In this document: piece by piece, positions 47,480 to 57,492 of the stretch
Layout of the letters: every line of letters begins with the position of its first letter
Numbering within the stretch: position 1 is the first letter of the stretch
Source: Portulaca oleracea
Taxonomy: Eukaryota > Streptophyta > Magnoliopsida > Caryophyllales > Portulacaceae
Direction of reading: 5' to 3'
Assembly (NCBI GenBank): GCA_029582165.1
Contig: CM055883.1
Location: 20,058,501 to 20,122,500, forward strand
Length of the DNA: 64,000 nt
Made by a program: the position numbers and the translations under genes
Notes under the pieces: generated by a model
Database searches by the model: none
Told to the model about the DNA's origin: nothing
What the model saw: the letters and a program-made list of their open reading frames with translations, nothing else

Positions 47480-49132
47480 TTCGTCGAGATCTCCTGCGCT
47501 TGAAAAACTTTGCACGTCGTCAAAAAAAATCTCCAACAAGAGATGACCTCGGGAGCTGGACAGTGTTGACCTTGCGTTTCTTATACCCTCGACGTTTAAA
47601 GTTTTGCTCAGAGCTTGGGTCGCTATCATCATCGTTCGCTACGCTCTCGTCTTGGATGTCAAGGTCAGCATCCATGAGCTCACCCGCCCGCTCTACTCGG
47701 AATCCCATACGGGCGATACCACCTTCTTTCTCCTGGGTTTGAGGCGAGCAACGTTGGTTCTAAGGTCGCACACCGTCACCTTGTGCCACCAGTCGCTGTA
47801 TTCCCTAGTGACAAAATCACGAAGGTGTAAGGAGCGACTGGGTAAAGTGATCGACGGGTGGGATCCTCTAGACATCAACGCAGTCCATTAACTCAGAGCA
47901 TCGGTGGATGACACTGTACGAATGCGGGGATCGCGTTTAAGCACACCTGGAACTTCTTGATACAACCCAAACTGTCTGGCAAAACGATGGGGATTATAAG
48001 GCTCAATGTAAAATGATCGATCGCGTCGGAGAGGCAGGAAGCCCGAACGGAGAGCGATGACATACCCAAACCTCTCTGGGTCCAAACTCTTTACATCCTC
48101 AAAAGTCTCATTCCGGTTTTTGTTGAACATCGTCAACCTAGATCCGCAGATATGCCCTCGTGTAAGAGCTCGCGAGCGTCTTTAATGCACTTTGCTCCGC
48201 CATACCCTGAATACTCTACCATGAAAGGTCCAGGTGGAGATTGTTCGAACCCGAAATGTGTTTTGAAGTAACTAGCGATCCAACTGTGTAAGTAGTGGGT
48301 TGGGAAATAAGACTTGGATTACGAAGGCTTGGTCACCTTAGAAATATCATTCAACCCTCGATATATGCTCGCCAATATAGGGACGGCGAGACTAAAGGTT
48401 TGTCCAGCCGTCATCTTGGACGCCACCTCAAACGTCCCTGGACGAATTAAATTATGATTGTCCTCGGGAAGCACAAATACGCACAACCAACAAGATATGA
48501 ACGCCGATAAATATGTGATTCCCCTCCTGTGTTTGATCTCAAGAGTGTTAAATACTTCTAGTTCCTCTGGAGTCCACTCTAAAGTCTCAGGTTGAATGTG
48601 ACCAGTAGGGTTATGAGTCGTGCCAGAACGAGTGAGACGCGTTATGCTTCTTCGCCTCGGTACAGAGACATAACGTTTGTCTTTTTTTCACCAGAAATTA
48701 ATCCAACGCTCAAAGGTCACACGTCCAGATTCTCTGTTCTCCAATATGCTATATGCAATAAACAAATATTGGCAGGCGAAAGGAATCAACCTCTCCTTAT
48801 GTTTGTTTTTCTCAAAAAAGACGGATGAGTCGGGTACTACTTCGTCATAAATTGCTCCATAAATAGGGAGGCCACCGAGTTTGTACAAATCCCATAAGGA
48901 AATAGATATCTCCCCCAATATGGTGTGTAAAGTATTGGTCTCAGGGCACCAAGCTTCACAGAAGGCGCTAAGGATATTTGGCTCACGTTCATAAGTGTAT
49001 AATGAAGCATACACCGCGTCAAAAATTGAGCAGCGTTTCAACGGAGACTCAAAGCAGGAAAGGATGTGTTCTGCCCACTCCCAATACTTGGGTACGAAAG
49101 AAAACTCGCCAAAGAGTCTTAGACTGGTCCCC

Positions 49133-50444
49133 TGTTCGGTCTCGTTTCGAGCCGAATTCTTCTCTTTATTAGGGAGTTTTTATATGTTCTAACCCCGTAT
49201 TTTATTCGAGTTATGAGATTTTTGTAGTTTTGTAGGAAAATAAGAAAGTGACCAAAAATGGCGCCAAAACGGAGCAAAAACTCGCCAAATCAGGAGTGAA
49301 GCGGTATGCTCGACCGAGCAAAGATGTTGGCTCGCCCGAGCAACGCCTCCGAAGGTCACGAGAATGGCCGATTGAATTTGAGCCAAGAAGAGGAGAGATG
49401 AAGTTGGCTCGCCCGAGCAACATATTGGCTCGGTCGAGCCATGCTTCTGCACAACAACGTGGAAAAGATCGAAAAATATGGCTAAGGCAGTGAAGAAACA
49501 GAGGGCCAGCTCGCCCGAGCAAGGGCCCTGCTCGACCGAGCTGAGCTTCTGAGCTGCCGAGGAGAAGTTGCCGAGGAACGAAACACGCGACTGACGCTCG
49601 CCGCTCGAAGGCACTGCTCGCCTGAGCCAAATCCGCTTTCTCGCACAGCCGGAAATGAGATGTCGTTTGTGCAACTAACTTAGGTCATTATAAGAGTCTT
49701 AGCTGTGACTCCTTTGAAAGACAATTAGCTGAAGTTTTAGTTTGTAATTAGTGGTTTTAATGATTTCTTAATTAAGCTTTTACTTTCTCTAAGGGTTTTC
49801 TCTTGTCTTGTTCTCCAAGTTCTTGAGACTTTGAATGTAATCAACTTTTCTTCAAGTAATTTTCAGCCTTCCTTTATCTTCATTACCTTATGCTTTAGAT
49901 TTCATTGAAGTTTGCATTTGAAGGTTCCTAGATTAGCCACAAACAATCAATCTTTTAGTGAAAAGGGGGATTAAGGGCCACAAATCTTACTAGAGTGAAG
50001 ATTTGAGGGTCCTTAGTAACTTAATTTACAACTTTCTTGTTTGTTCGGGGAAAGTTGCAATTGAAGATGAAGAATGAAGAATGGAGATCGATTTTTACTA
50101 GTCATCAAGGGTATGGACTACATTCTAATCTTGTTTAGATTAATTAGTTGCTATTTAATTGCTATTTGCTTGCTTTGATCTTAGTGGTAGTTAGATTTTA
50201 TTAAATGCTCATTTGATAAGATTATAGATTTCTTACATTTATAGTAGTACTTACTTGTTTGATTGTGTTCTTTTTAATGGTTATGTTTAGTATCATGATT
50301 AGGGATAGTTTAATCGCTTAATTTTCATACTTTAATGTTTTCCGCAATTGAAAACCTTTAACAAACCAAAAACCTAGACAAACCTCACACCCATCCTCGA
50401 GTTCGACATCCTTACTTAGAAACCACAAAATACGCAACCGAACA
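49133..50444 (+). repeat. Athila 5' LTR
   Basis: It begins TGTTCGGTCTCG and ends CAACCGAACA directly before the PBS. The first 500 bp contain seven copies of the palindrome GCTCGNCCGAGC or close variants (49308, 49330, 49407, 49428, 49509, 49530, 49616). ORFs on both strands here (for example 49189-49674) are not supported. Confidence 0.9.
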
Positions 50445-50445
50445 A

Positions 50446-50466
50446 TGGCGCCGTTGCCGGGGATGG
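50446..50466 (+). other. Athila primer-binding site
   Basis: TGGCGCCGTTGCCGGGGAT starts two bases after the LTR end. It is the standard Athila-type PBS, complementary to the 3' end of tRNA-Asp. Confidence 0.88.
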
Positions 50467-50595
50467 CGTTATTTGGGAGTTTAGAATTGGTTTGTTTGTG
50501 AATAGTGTGAATAGTTTAATTGCTTTGCCTGTTTAGCATCAAGTTTAAAAATCACTAAAAATTAAAAAATAGAAAAACCAACTAAAAAAGAGAAA

Positions 50596-51186
50596 GTGCG
50601 TCATTCGAAAGGATGGGTTCGAATACCGGAAACTAGTAGAGTGGTTAGGGTAGAGAGACCTTTAGTCGACCCGCCTAACATGGGTGAGGAAGGACCGAGG
50701 GTTACCTTGAGCGACCAGCTCTATCCATCTTATGACCCGCCTCCCTCGTGTTTTGTGTTACCGACTCTACCTCAGGGAGTTACCTTTGATCCCAGACAGT
50801 ATCATACCCAGAATCTACCTCTTTTTACTGGGACGGGGTTGGCGCTTATCTGGACAGCAGAGTGTAAGGAGTACCTTAGTATGGTCACACCACCAAGGGT
50901 ACCTTTAGATTATGTTCTGTTGAAATATTTGCCCTTCGCTCTGCGAGATTCGGCAAAGAGGTGGATGTATAGTATCAAACCGGGGTCCATAAACTCATGG
51001 GATAGTTTCTTAAAGGTATTTATGAAGAGGTATTTCCCAAATTCCATGGCAGTTCAAATGAGAAACTCCATTTTGAAGTTTAGACAGGATAAGGGAGAGC
51101 CTTACTGGAAAGCTTCTGAGAGGTTCAAGAATCTTTTGTCTCAATTTCCCCACCATGGGTTTGACCTAGTGAGATCAAGCAAATAG
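50596..51186 (+). pseudogene. gag: Athila gag (retrotrans_gag), frameshifted
   Basis: Open for 196 residues with no ATG needed at the first codon. The gag core includes KEYLSMVTPPRVPLDYVLLK, DSAKRWMYSI, GSINSWDSFLKVFMKRYFP and EPYWKASERFKNLLSQFPHH. A one-base shift at about 51170 (VRSSK stop) breaks it; the sense continues in another frame as KQIVYEG. Gag sense is lost again until the frame at 51410. Confidence 0.85.
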
Positions 51187-51409
51187 TGTATGAGGGGTAG
51201 ATCAGAAACCCGAGTAACCTTAGAGTCTATGTGTCAAGGGGATTTATGGACAAAATCATGAGGAAGCTTGGGATTTTTGAGAGTATGTCGAAAGAGTAAT
51301 GCAATGGGAAACACTAGGGATGAGTCCATAGGAGCACAATTGTCCAATGCACGGAGGGGTTCATGCGGAGTGAGAGTACTGCACGGCTAGGTTTGCTTCT
51401 TTAGAGAAT

Positions 51410-53950
51410 ATGATAAAAACCCTAGCCCAACAGCAACTAGCATCTACTAAGACCCAACCTTGCGTACAAGTGAATTCTTTAGAGCAACCCATCTCTCCGA
51501 ACCCTCAATCTTCTTTGATTCGTGCTTGGTGTCAAGGACCTGACCATGTATATGCTAATTGTCCTTTGTATTTGCAACATGTGTCGTCCAATGTGGAAAA
51601 TGTTAATGCTATGTTTAACCAGTACCGGCCCTACCAATTTCCTGGGCTGCCAAAACACCCTTTCTTGTCTTACGGGCTGGATAATCAAAATGTTTTGAGG
51701 CCACCGTTGCACCAAGGAGGAAGTTTCCAAGGAAACCCACCTCCTCCTCACCAACATCAAACCCAACCAAGACCACCACCTCAGGCTGCTTATCAAGCAC
51801 CTCGAGGGCAGACCATCCATCCCCAGATCGCCCATACCCAACCTCCACCAGGATACCAAAGTGAGGACAAGGGGGATAGGAAGTATAAAGAGTTAGAGTC
51901 TGGTTTGAGTAGGGTTGAAGATACGATGAGTGACATGGCGAAAATGGTGAAACAATTGAATGAGAGTGTAGCTCAACTTATGATGTCTAATAGGGATAGG
52001 GGAACTTTTCCTGGACAATCGGAGGCGAACCCCAAGGGGAAAGCTTCTAGTCCGTCCTCTTGTGACCCGAACCATGTTAGGGGACTTAATGCAGTGATTA
52101 CTCTTAGATCAGGAAAGGAAGTAGATAACCAGGTCCGAGAATTACCTTCAGACTCGCCTAGGAAACAACATGTGAGTGTTGGACCTTGTGATGAGCTAGT
52201 TGAGGATGAGCCATATGAGGAAGAGAGGATGACCAACTTAGGTGACAACCCGAGTCCTAAGACCTCGCCTAGAGTGCTTCCTAATTCCAGTCCTGTTCAA
52301 CCTGTGGCGTATAAGCCTTCCCCACCTTTTCCTCAAAGGTTGAGGGGAACTAAGGACCAGAAATTTCTTGAAAAGATTAGGGAGACTTTTTCTCAAGTCA
52401 AGGTCAACATTCCCTTGTTGGACGCTATCCAGCAATGTCCTTCCTACGCTAGGTTCCTCAAAGAATTGTGTACAACGAAGAGAGCAACTCAGGTTCCTAA
52501 GAAGGCCTTTTTGGCCTCTAATGTGAGCTCCATCTTGTCTAGTAAGGTTCCAATGAAATACAAGGACCCAGGGTGCCCAACTATTTCCATTACCATAGGA
52601 GACAATCAGATTGAGAGAGCCCTCCTTGATCTAGGGGCAAGTGTCAACTTGCTACCTTTACATGTGTATGAGACCTTGGGGTTGGGGGAATTGAAACCTA
52701 CAAGAATGGTTCTCCAATTATTTGATCGGTCTACGAGAGTGCCTAGGGGGGTAGTTGAGGACGTGTTGATCCAAGTTGGAACCTTTGTCTTCCCTGTAGA
52801 CTTTGTTGTGTTAGAGACAGCTAGGGTTCAGAGTCCTCGTGACGAGATTCTAGTCATTTTAGGTAGACCCTTTCTAGCCACATCTAATGCTTGGATTAAT
52901 TGTAAAGATGGGAGAATGAAACTGACTTTTGGGAATTTGACTATGGAATTGAATATTTTTGACCTACAGAAGTCACCATTAGGACATGATGAGCAAGAGT
53001 GTAATGCTGTGAATTGGATTAGTGACCTTGAGAGTGGTAATCCTTCTGATCTGGATGTTGTCCCTTGTGTGAGTGATCTTGTTGAGTTAGGATTCGACCC
53101 GGACTGTGTAACCTCACTATGTGATTCTGATGTGTTTGACGGTGAATTGCTTTATGAATCTTTGTTTGCCTCTCAACATGTGCCTGATATAATAGAACCT
53201 GAGCCACCATCTTCTAAAACCCTTGAACTTAAACCTCTTCCTTCTGAGTTAAAGTATGTTTACCTTGGCCCTAGTGAGACTTACCCGGTTATTATAGCTT
53301 CGAACCTAGGAGAGGACCAAGAAAACAAATTAGTCGAGGTTCTTAGGATAAATAAAGGGGCTTTGGGATGGACGCTTGGAGACATCAGGGGGATTAGTCC
53401 ATCTATTGTGCAACATAGGATATTTTTGGAAGATGATAGTGTGGCCCAGAGGGACCCTTTAAGGAGACTTAATCCCCAAATGAAGGAGGTGGTTAAGAAG
53501 GAGATTCTGAAATGGTTAGACAATGACATCATTTACCCGATTTCTGACAGTAAGTGGGTTAGTCCTATACATGTAGTCCCTAAAAAGGCCGGATTGACAG
53601 TTGTGGAGAATGAGAGGAGCGAATTAGTGTCAACCCGCATTCCATCGGGATGGAGAGTGTGCATAGATTACAGAAAACTCAATAAGGCTACGAGAAAAGA
53701 CCATTTTTCATTACCTTTCATGGATCAAATGTTAGAAAAACTGGCGGGGCATGACTTCTTTTGTTTTCTAGATGGCTATTCGGGGTATACTCAGATTTCT
53801 ATAGCCCCGTGTGATCAGGAGAAAACGAATTTTACTTGCCCATTTGGTACGTTTGCTTTCCGTAGGATGCCCTTCGGACTTTGCAACGTCCCCGCCACTT
53901 TTCAGCGGTGCATGGTGTCTATATTCTCGGACCTTGTTGATGATCGTTGA
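51410..53950 (+). CDS. pol: Athila gag C-terminus, protease and RT N-part
   Basis: An 846-residue frame. It begins with an imperfect zinc knuckle (CQGPDHVYANCP), a Pro/Gln-rich linker, and a coiled-coil segment (LSRVEDTMSDMAKMVKQLNE). The retropepsin near residue 410 has ALLDLGASVNLLPLHVYE, an Athila-type DLGAS active site, and VILGRPFLAT. RT begins near 690 with EILKWLDNDIIYPISDSKWV, GWRVCIDYRKLN, DGYSGYTQISIAP and RRMPFGLCNVPATFQRC. It stops at VDDR; the catalytic FMDD box follows in another frame at about 53958, so the RT is split by a frameshift. Confidence 0.9.
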   Translation: MIKTLAQQQLASTKTQPCVQVNSLEQPISPNPQSSLIRAWCQGPDHVYANCPLYLQHVSSNVENVNAMFNQYRPYQFPGLPKHPFLSYGLDNQNVLRPPLHQGGSFQGNPPPPHQHQTQPRPPPQAAYQAPRGQTIHPQIAHTQPPPGYQSEDKGDRKYKELESGLSRVEDTMSDMAKMVKQLNESVAQLMMSNRDRGTFPGQSEANPKGKASSPSSCDPNHVRGLNAVITLRSGKEVDNQVRELPSDSPRKQHVSVGPCDELVEDEPYEEERMTNLGDNPSPKTSPRVLPNSSPVQPVAYKPSPPFPQRLRGTKDQKFLEKIRETFSQVKVNIPLLDAIQQCPSYARFLKELCTTKRATQVPKKAFLASNVSSILSSKVPMKYKDPGCPTISITIGDNQIERALLDLGASVNLLPLHVYETLGLGELKPTRMVLQLFDRSTRVPRGVVEDVLIQVGTFVFPVDFVVLETARVQSPRDEILVILGRPFLATSNAWINCKDGRMKLTFGNLTMELNIFDLQKSPLGHDEQECNAVNWISDLESGNPSDLDVVPCVSDLVELGFDPDCVTSLCDSDVFDGELLYESLFASQHVPDIIEPEPPSSKTLELKPLPSELKYVYLGPSETYPVIIASNLGEDQENKLVEVLRINKGALGWTLGDIRGISPSIVQHRIFLEDDSVAQRDPLRRLNPQMKEVVKKEILKWLDNDIIYPISDSKWVSPIHVVPKKAGLTVVENERSELVSTRIPSGWRVCIDYRKLNKATRKDHFSLPFMDQMLEKLAGHDFFCFLDGYSGYTQISIAPCDQEKTNFTCPFGTFAFRRMPFGLCNVPATFQRCMVSIFSDLVDDR

Positions 53951-54531
53951 AATTTTCATGGATGATTTCTCGATTTGGCACCACCTTTGATGATTGTTTG
54001 TCAATTTGAGTCGAGTCCCGAGTCGGTGCAAGAAAAACACTTAACTTTAAATCGAGAAGTGCCATTTTATGGTACGAAGGGCATAGTTTTGGGCCACGTG
54101 ATTTCAAAAGATGGAATCGGGTGGATAAAGCGAAAATTGACCTAGTTAGGAACTTGACCCCCCCCCCCACCTGTGTGAAGGAGGTTAGGTCCTTTTTAGG
54201 ACATGCTGGGTTTTATCGTCGATTCATTCGTGACTTTAGTAAGATTGCCAAGCCCCTTTCTGCTTTATTGGCCAAGGAGGTGACTTTTGATTTTTCTGAT
54301 GAGTGTTTGAAGGCCTTTAACACACTTTAAGATGCCTTGATATCGCCTCCTATTCTCAAACCTCCCACATGGGGGGAATCGTTTGAGTTGATGTGTGATG
54401 CTTCCGACTTTGCTATAGGTGTGGTCTTAGGACAACGAATTGACAAAAAACCTGTCGTGATTCACTATGCAAGTCACACTTTAAATGAAGCACAACTGAA
54501 TTACACTGTCACATCGAGAAAGAGTTTCTAG
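53951..54531 (+). pseudogene. pol: Athila RT C-part and RNase H fragments
   Basis: The catalytic IFMDDFS segment sits at about 53953-53975 out of frame. Then come scattered family segments (FDDCL, VLGHVISKDGI), VRSFLGHAGFYRRFIRDFSK from 54181, a TAA in the middle (54328-54330), and a gypsy RNase H start PPTWGESFELMCDASDFAIG with VVIHYASHTLNEAQLNYT, ending in a stop after SRKSF. An 11-base C run (54158-54168) lies in the coding sequence just before TPPPTCVKEV. At least three breaks are needed to explain it. Confidence 0.82.
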
Positions 54532-54562
54532 CCGTGGTTTATGCATTTGAAATTTCGCTTAT

Positions 54563-55564
54563 TTGTTGGGATCTAAAGTGATTGTTTTTACTGACCATTC
54601 GGCGATTCGCTATTTGATGGAGAAAAAAGAGTCTAAGCCTAGGTTGGTTAGGTGGGTGTTGTTACTTCAAGAATTTGACTGTGAAATCCGTGATAGGAAA
54701 GGATCTGACAATCCAGTAGCGGACCACCTTTCTAGGATAACACCTGAACATGCGATAGAATCTCCTATAGATGCTTGTTTTCCTGATGAGCGCATTCTTA
54801 GCAAAGGAGTAGAACCGTGGTTTGCTGACATTGTTAATTTTAAAGTCACGGGAGAAATGCCTAATGATTGGAATAGGCATGATAGAGATAGGTTCCTTTA
54901 CATTGTCAAAAATTTCATATGGGATGACCCCTATCTGTTTAAGTATTGTCCTGATCAAATTCTTAGAAGGTGTGTTCCGGATGAGTCTATAATGGATGTC
55001 CTTTCGTTTTGCCACGACCAACCTTGTGGGGGACATTTTAGTGGGAAAAAGACAGCATATAAGGTTTTACAAAGTGGATTCTATTGGCCTACCATCTTTA
55101 GAGACGCCCATAACTATGCCAAGAGCTGTTTTAGGTGTCAGAGTTTGAGTAAAATCTCTAGAAGAAACATGATGCCCTTACAACCCGAGATCTTTGTGGA
55201 TTTATTCGATGTTTGGGGCATTGATTTTATGGGACCATTTCCTACCTCTTTTGGGAATGAGTATATTCTTCTAGCAGTGGACTATGTGTCAAAATGGGTT
55301 GAAGCAATTCCGTCAAAAAGAAATGACGCTAAAGTTGTGACTAGGTTCCTTCGAGAAAACATTTTCTCTAGGTTTGGGGTGCATAAAGCCATCATTAGCG
55401 ACCAGGGGACTCACTTCAATAATCGTTCTTTCGCGGCTTTGCTTAGGAAATACTCTGTGGAGCATAGAATGACTACCGCCTATCACCCTCAATCAAATGG
55501 CCAAGCTGAGGTTTCCAATAGGCAGATTAAACAAATTCTTGAAAAGACAAAGGTCAAAGAATAG
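54563..55564 (+). CDS. pol: Athila RNase H end and integrase core
   Basis: A 333-residue frame. It starts with the RNase H C-part ([33 protein letters not shown]). The integrase zinc finger is present ([23 protein letters not shown]). All three catalytic residues are in place: [20 protein letters not shown] and [12 protein letters not shown]. The frame is lost at the following run (KTKVKE stop), so the C-terminal domain lies in another frame. Unlike the Tat integrase, the DDE triad is intact here. Confidence 0.9.
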   Translation: MLGSKVIVFTDHSAIRYLMEKKESKPRLVRWVLLLQEFDCEIRDRKGSDNPVADHLSRITPEHAIESPIDACFPDERILSKGVEPWFADIVNFKVTGEMPNDWNRHDRDRFLYIVKNFIWDDPYLFKYCPDQILRRCVPDESIMDVLSFCHDQPCGGHFSGKKTAYKVLQSGFYWPTIFRDAHNYAKSCFRCQSLSKISRRNMMPLQPEIFVDLFDVWGIDFMGPFPTSFGNEYILLAVDYVSKWVEAIPSKRNDAKVVTRFLRENIFSRFGVHKAIISDQGTHFNNRSFAALLRKYSVEHRMTTAYHPQSNGQAEVSNRQIKQILEKTKVKE

Positions 55565-56035
55565 GAAAGATTGGTCCACCAAATTGACCGATGCTTTATG
55601 GGCCTATAGGACAGCTTACAAGACTCCCATAGGAATGTCACCGTATAGAGCAGTCTTTGGGAAACCTTGTCATTTGCCAGTAGAGCTCGAGCTTAGGGCG
55701 TGGTGGGCTTTGAAAGCCTTGAACCTTGACTGCCGGCACTGGGACATTAGAAAGTTGACCTTGTGTGAACTAGAGGAGTTAAGGAGAGAAGCTTACGAAA
55801 CGGAAGATTGAGTAAGGAGCGATCAAGGTCTTACATGATAAAGTGATCCTTAGAAAACCTTCGCTCCGCGGTAAAGTCCTCCTTTATGACTCACGCTTGC
55901 ACTTGTCATGGAAACTAAAGTCTAGATGGACCGGTCCGCTCATTGTGACCACCGTGTTTCCTCGAGTAGTTGAAATCAAGGACCCCACTAATGCATCCGT
56001 GGAAAGTTAACGGTCACAGGTTTAAACCCTGTTTG
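55565..56035 (+). pseudogene. pol: Athila integrase C-terminal part, frameshifted
   Basis: In the next frame: [53 protein letters not shown], then a TGA at 55809-55811 after YETED. Beyond it the sense goes on in another frame (DKVILRKPSLRGKVLLYDSR, KWTGPLIVTTVFP-like). These are standard for Athila integrase ends. Confidence 0.8.
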
Positions 56036-57492
56036 AAGCTTCCAGAGAAAGTGGATGTGGAGTGTGTAACATTCCATGTTCAATCTGTTTATTGAAGAAA
56101 CTTTAGGTAACATACTTGTATATACTTTAAATTAGTATATTATTCTTGTTTGTTTCTTTGTTTAATTCTCTTAACTATGCACTAGCGAGAAGGAAGGATC
56201 ATTTATTGCTCACATATATTCACCATTTCATGGCTTGCATACTCAATCTCCATTTACAAGTCATGTGATGATTATTTGAGATCTAATCAAGTATTATCCT
56301 TCTTTTTCTTTGGAGTTAGTTGGTGAGAAGGCTCTTTTTCATTCTTTTTGTTAGATTTTAGATTTTTATTCTTTCAGGGTGTTTGTCTTCCTTTATTTCT
56401 TGCCACAATGAGGACATAGTGTGGCCTTTTTGTGTGAGAGTGGGGAGGCATGCATGCCGGCTTTCTTTTCTCTTTCTTTGAAAATTTTTGAAAAACCAAA
56501 AGATTTTGTTTTGTTTATTTAGGTTAATTTTTAGATTTTTGAGTATTTCGGGCTTTTGAAATGTCCCGGGGGGGTCTTTGAGAGATTGAGAATTTGAACA
56601 TGTTTTTAGTAGAAGTGAGAAGGTTTATTTCCTTGAGAAATTTTTAACTCCTTGCATTGTTGGCCAGAACCCTTGCTCGGGCGAGCAGAAAATTCGGCTC
56701 GGGCGAGCAGCCTTACTGAGGAGTTTTCATGAGTAAAGGAGAAAGAGAAGGTAATATTTCCAGAAGAGCCGCCGCGAAACATTTTTGCTCAGCGATAAGC
56801 GCCAAAGGAAAAAGTCTGACAGACACGCCCACTGGCCCGTAAGAGCTGTCGCCGGCGAAATGTCTTCCGCTTCGGCCTAGCAATGCTCTGGACACTGTTC
56901 GCATCTGCATCCCCGCCGGCGAAAGGTGTTATTCGCTCTAGAGCCGGCGACAGATATGTTTTCTGTCGGGGGTTTTTATTCGATTCTTTCTCACTTTTCT
57001 CCTATTTTCTCACTTATTTTCTCTCTCATCTCTCTCTCTCACTTCCTCTAAACCCTAGCATCACACCCTAACTCCTAAATTGTTGCTAATCTCTTCGATT
57101 TCTCCAGATTGGGTCGGTTTTCCCTAGCCCCTAGCGAAGTGAAAGTTTGTGGTGGGTGTCAACTGAAAAACCCCAACATCTTGGTGCCGCTGTCGCTACA
57201 CGCCGTGGCACGTTGGGGTGTGGGTGGTTCTGAGTTTTGGGGGGAAAGAAGGTTTTGCCAAGGACGGGAGGTCTCAAGGTCCCGAGTTGCTGTGTGAGTG
57301 TTTGCTCTTTGCCCGATTCGTGTTGCCACTTGGTGTTTGGTGCTTATTTGGAGGTAACATTCACAATTAGTGTTTTCAAATTCATTTTCAAAGTTAAATT
57401 GGGTGTTGCTTGTGAATTGTTTCTCAGATTTAGGGCTTGAGTGTTATGTGTATTGGTTGCTATTTGGGGATTCTTGAGTTGCTAGTGTTGTT
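56036..57492. other. Athila region between pol and the ORF-1-like gene
   Basis: It contains a polypurine-like module (AATGAGGACATAGTG, then TTGTGTGAGAGTGGGGAGGC, 56408-56452), two perfect GCTCGGGCGAGC palindromes (56675, 56697), and a stretch with several GCCGGCGA motifs (56828-56950). A leader-like pyrimidine-rich region with AAACCCTAG follows. No supported gene is seen. Confidence 0.6.

Larger units (their letters stand above)
37346..49132 (+). mobile_element. Tat-lineage Ty3/gypsy retrotransposon, right part missing
   Basis: In order it has a 758-bp LTR, PBS, gag-protease, RT, RNase H, a second (archaeal-type) RNase H, integrase, a 3' tandem array, and an antisense captured gene. Gypsy order RT-RH-INT plus the extra RNase H and an antisense additional ORF identify the Tat group. 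The 3' LTR is absent: the element is interrupted at 49133 by an Athila LTR and does not resume after it in recognisable form. Coding frames carry several stops and one frameshift, so this copy is not autonomous. Confidence 0.88.
46387..49132 (-). pseudogene. Antisense plant-mobile-domain (PMD) gene captured by the Tat element
   Basis: Read on the minus strand from 49132. The N-terminal PMD part has WEWAEHILSCFESPLKRC, YASLYTYEREPNI, AFCEAWCPETNTLHTILGE, SISLWDLYKLGGLPIYG and YDEVVPD. A middle segment has MVEYSGYGG and KDARELLHEG. The PMD C-part has LRSGFLPLRRDRSFYIEPYN, PHRFARQFGLYQEVPGVL. A basic patch KRRGYKKRKVNTVQLP follows. A 121-bp intron and then a coiled-coil C-terminus end in PDDWMFDD. 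These match the PMD (aminotransferase-like) family found antisense in Tat elements. Breaks: frameshifts near 48150-48690, a TAA at 47888-47890, a shift near 47700, and an 8-T run at 47522-47529 that shifts the frame by one. The extreme N-terminus is missing, cut by the Athila insertion. Confidence 0.82.

Noticed and set aside
49189..49674. Minus-strand ORFs in the Athila LTR (and the pair at 60741-61273)
   Set aside because: They lie in LTR DNA, are disrupted differently in the two LTRs, and show no conserved domain.
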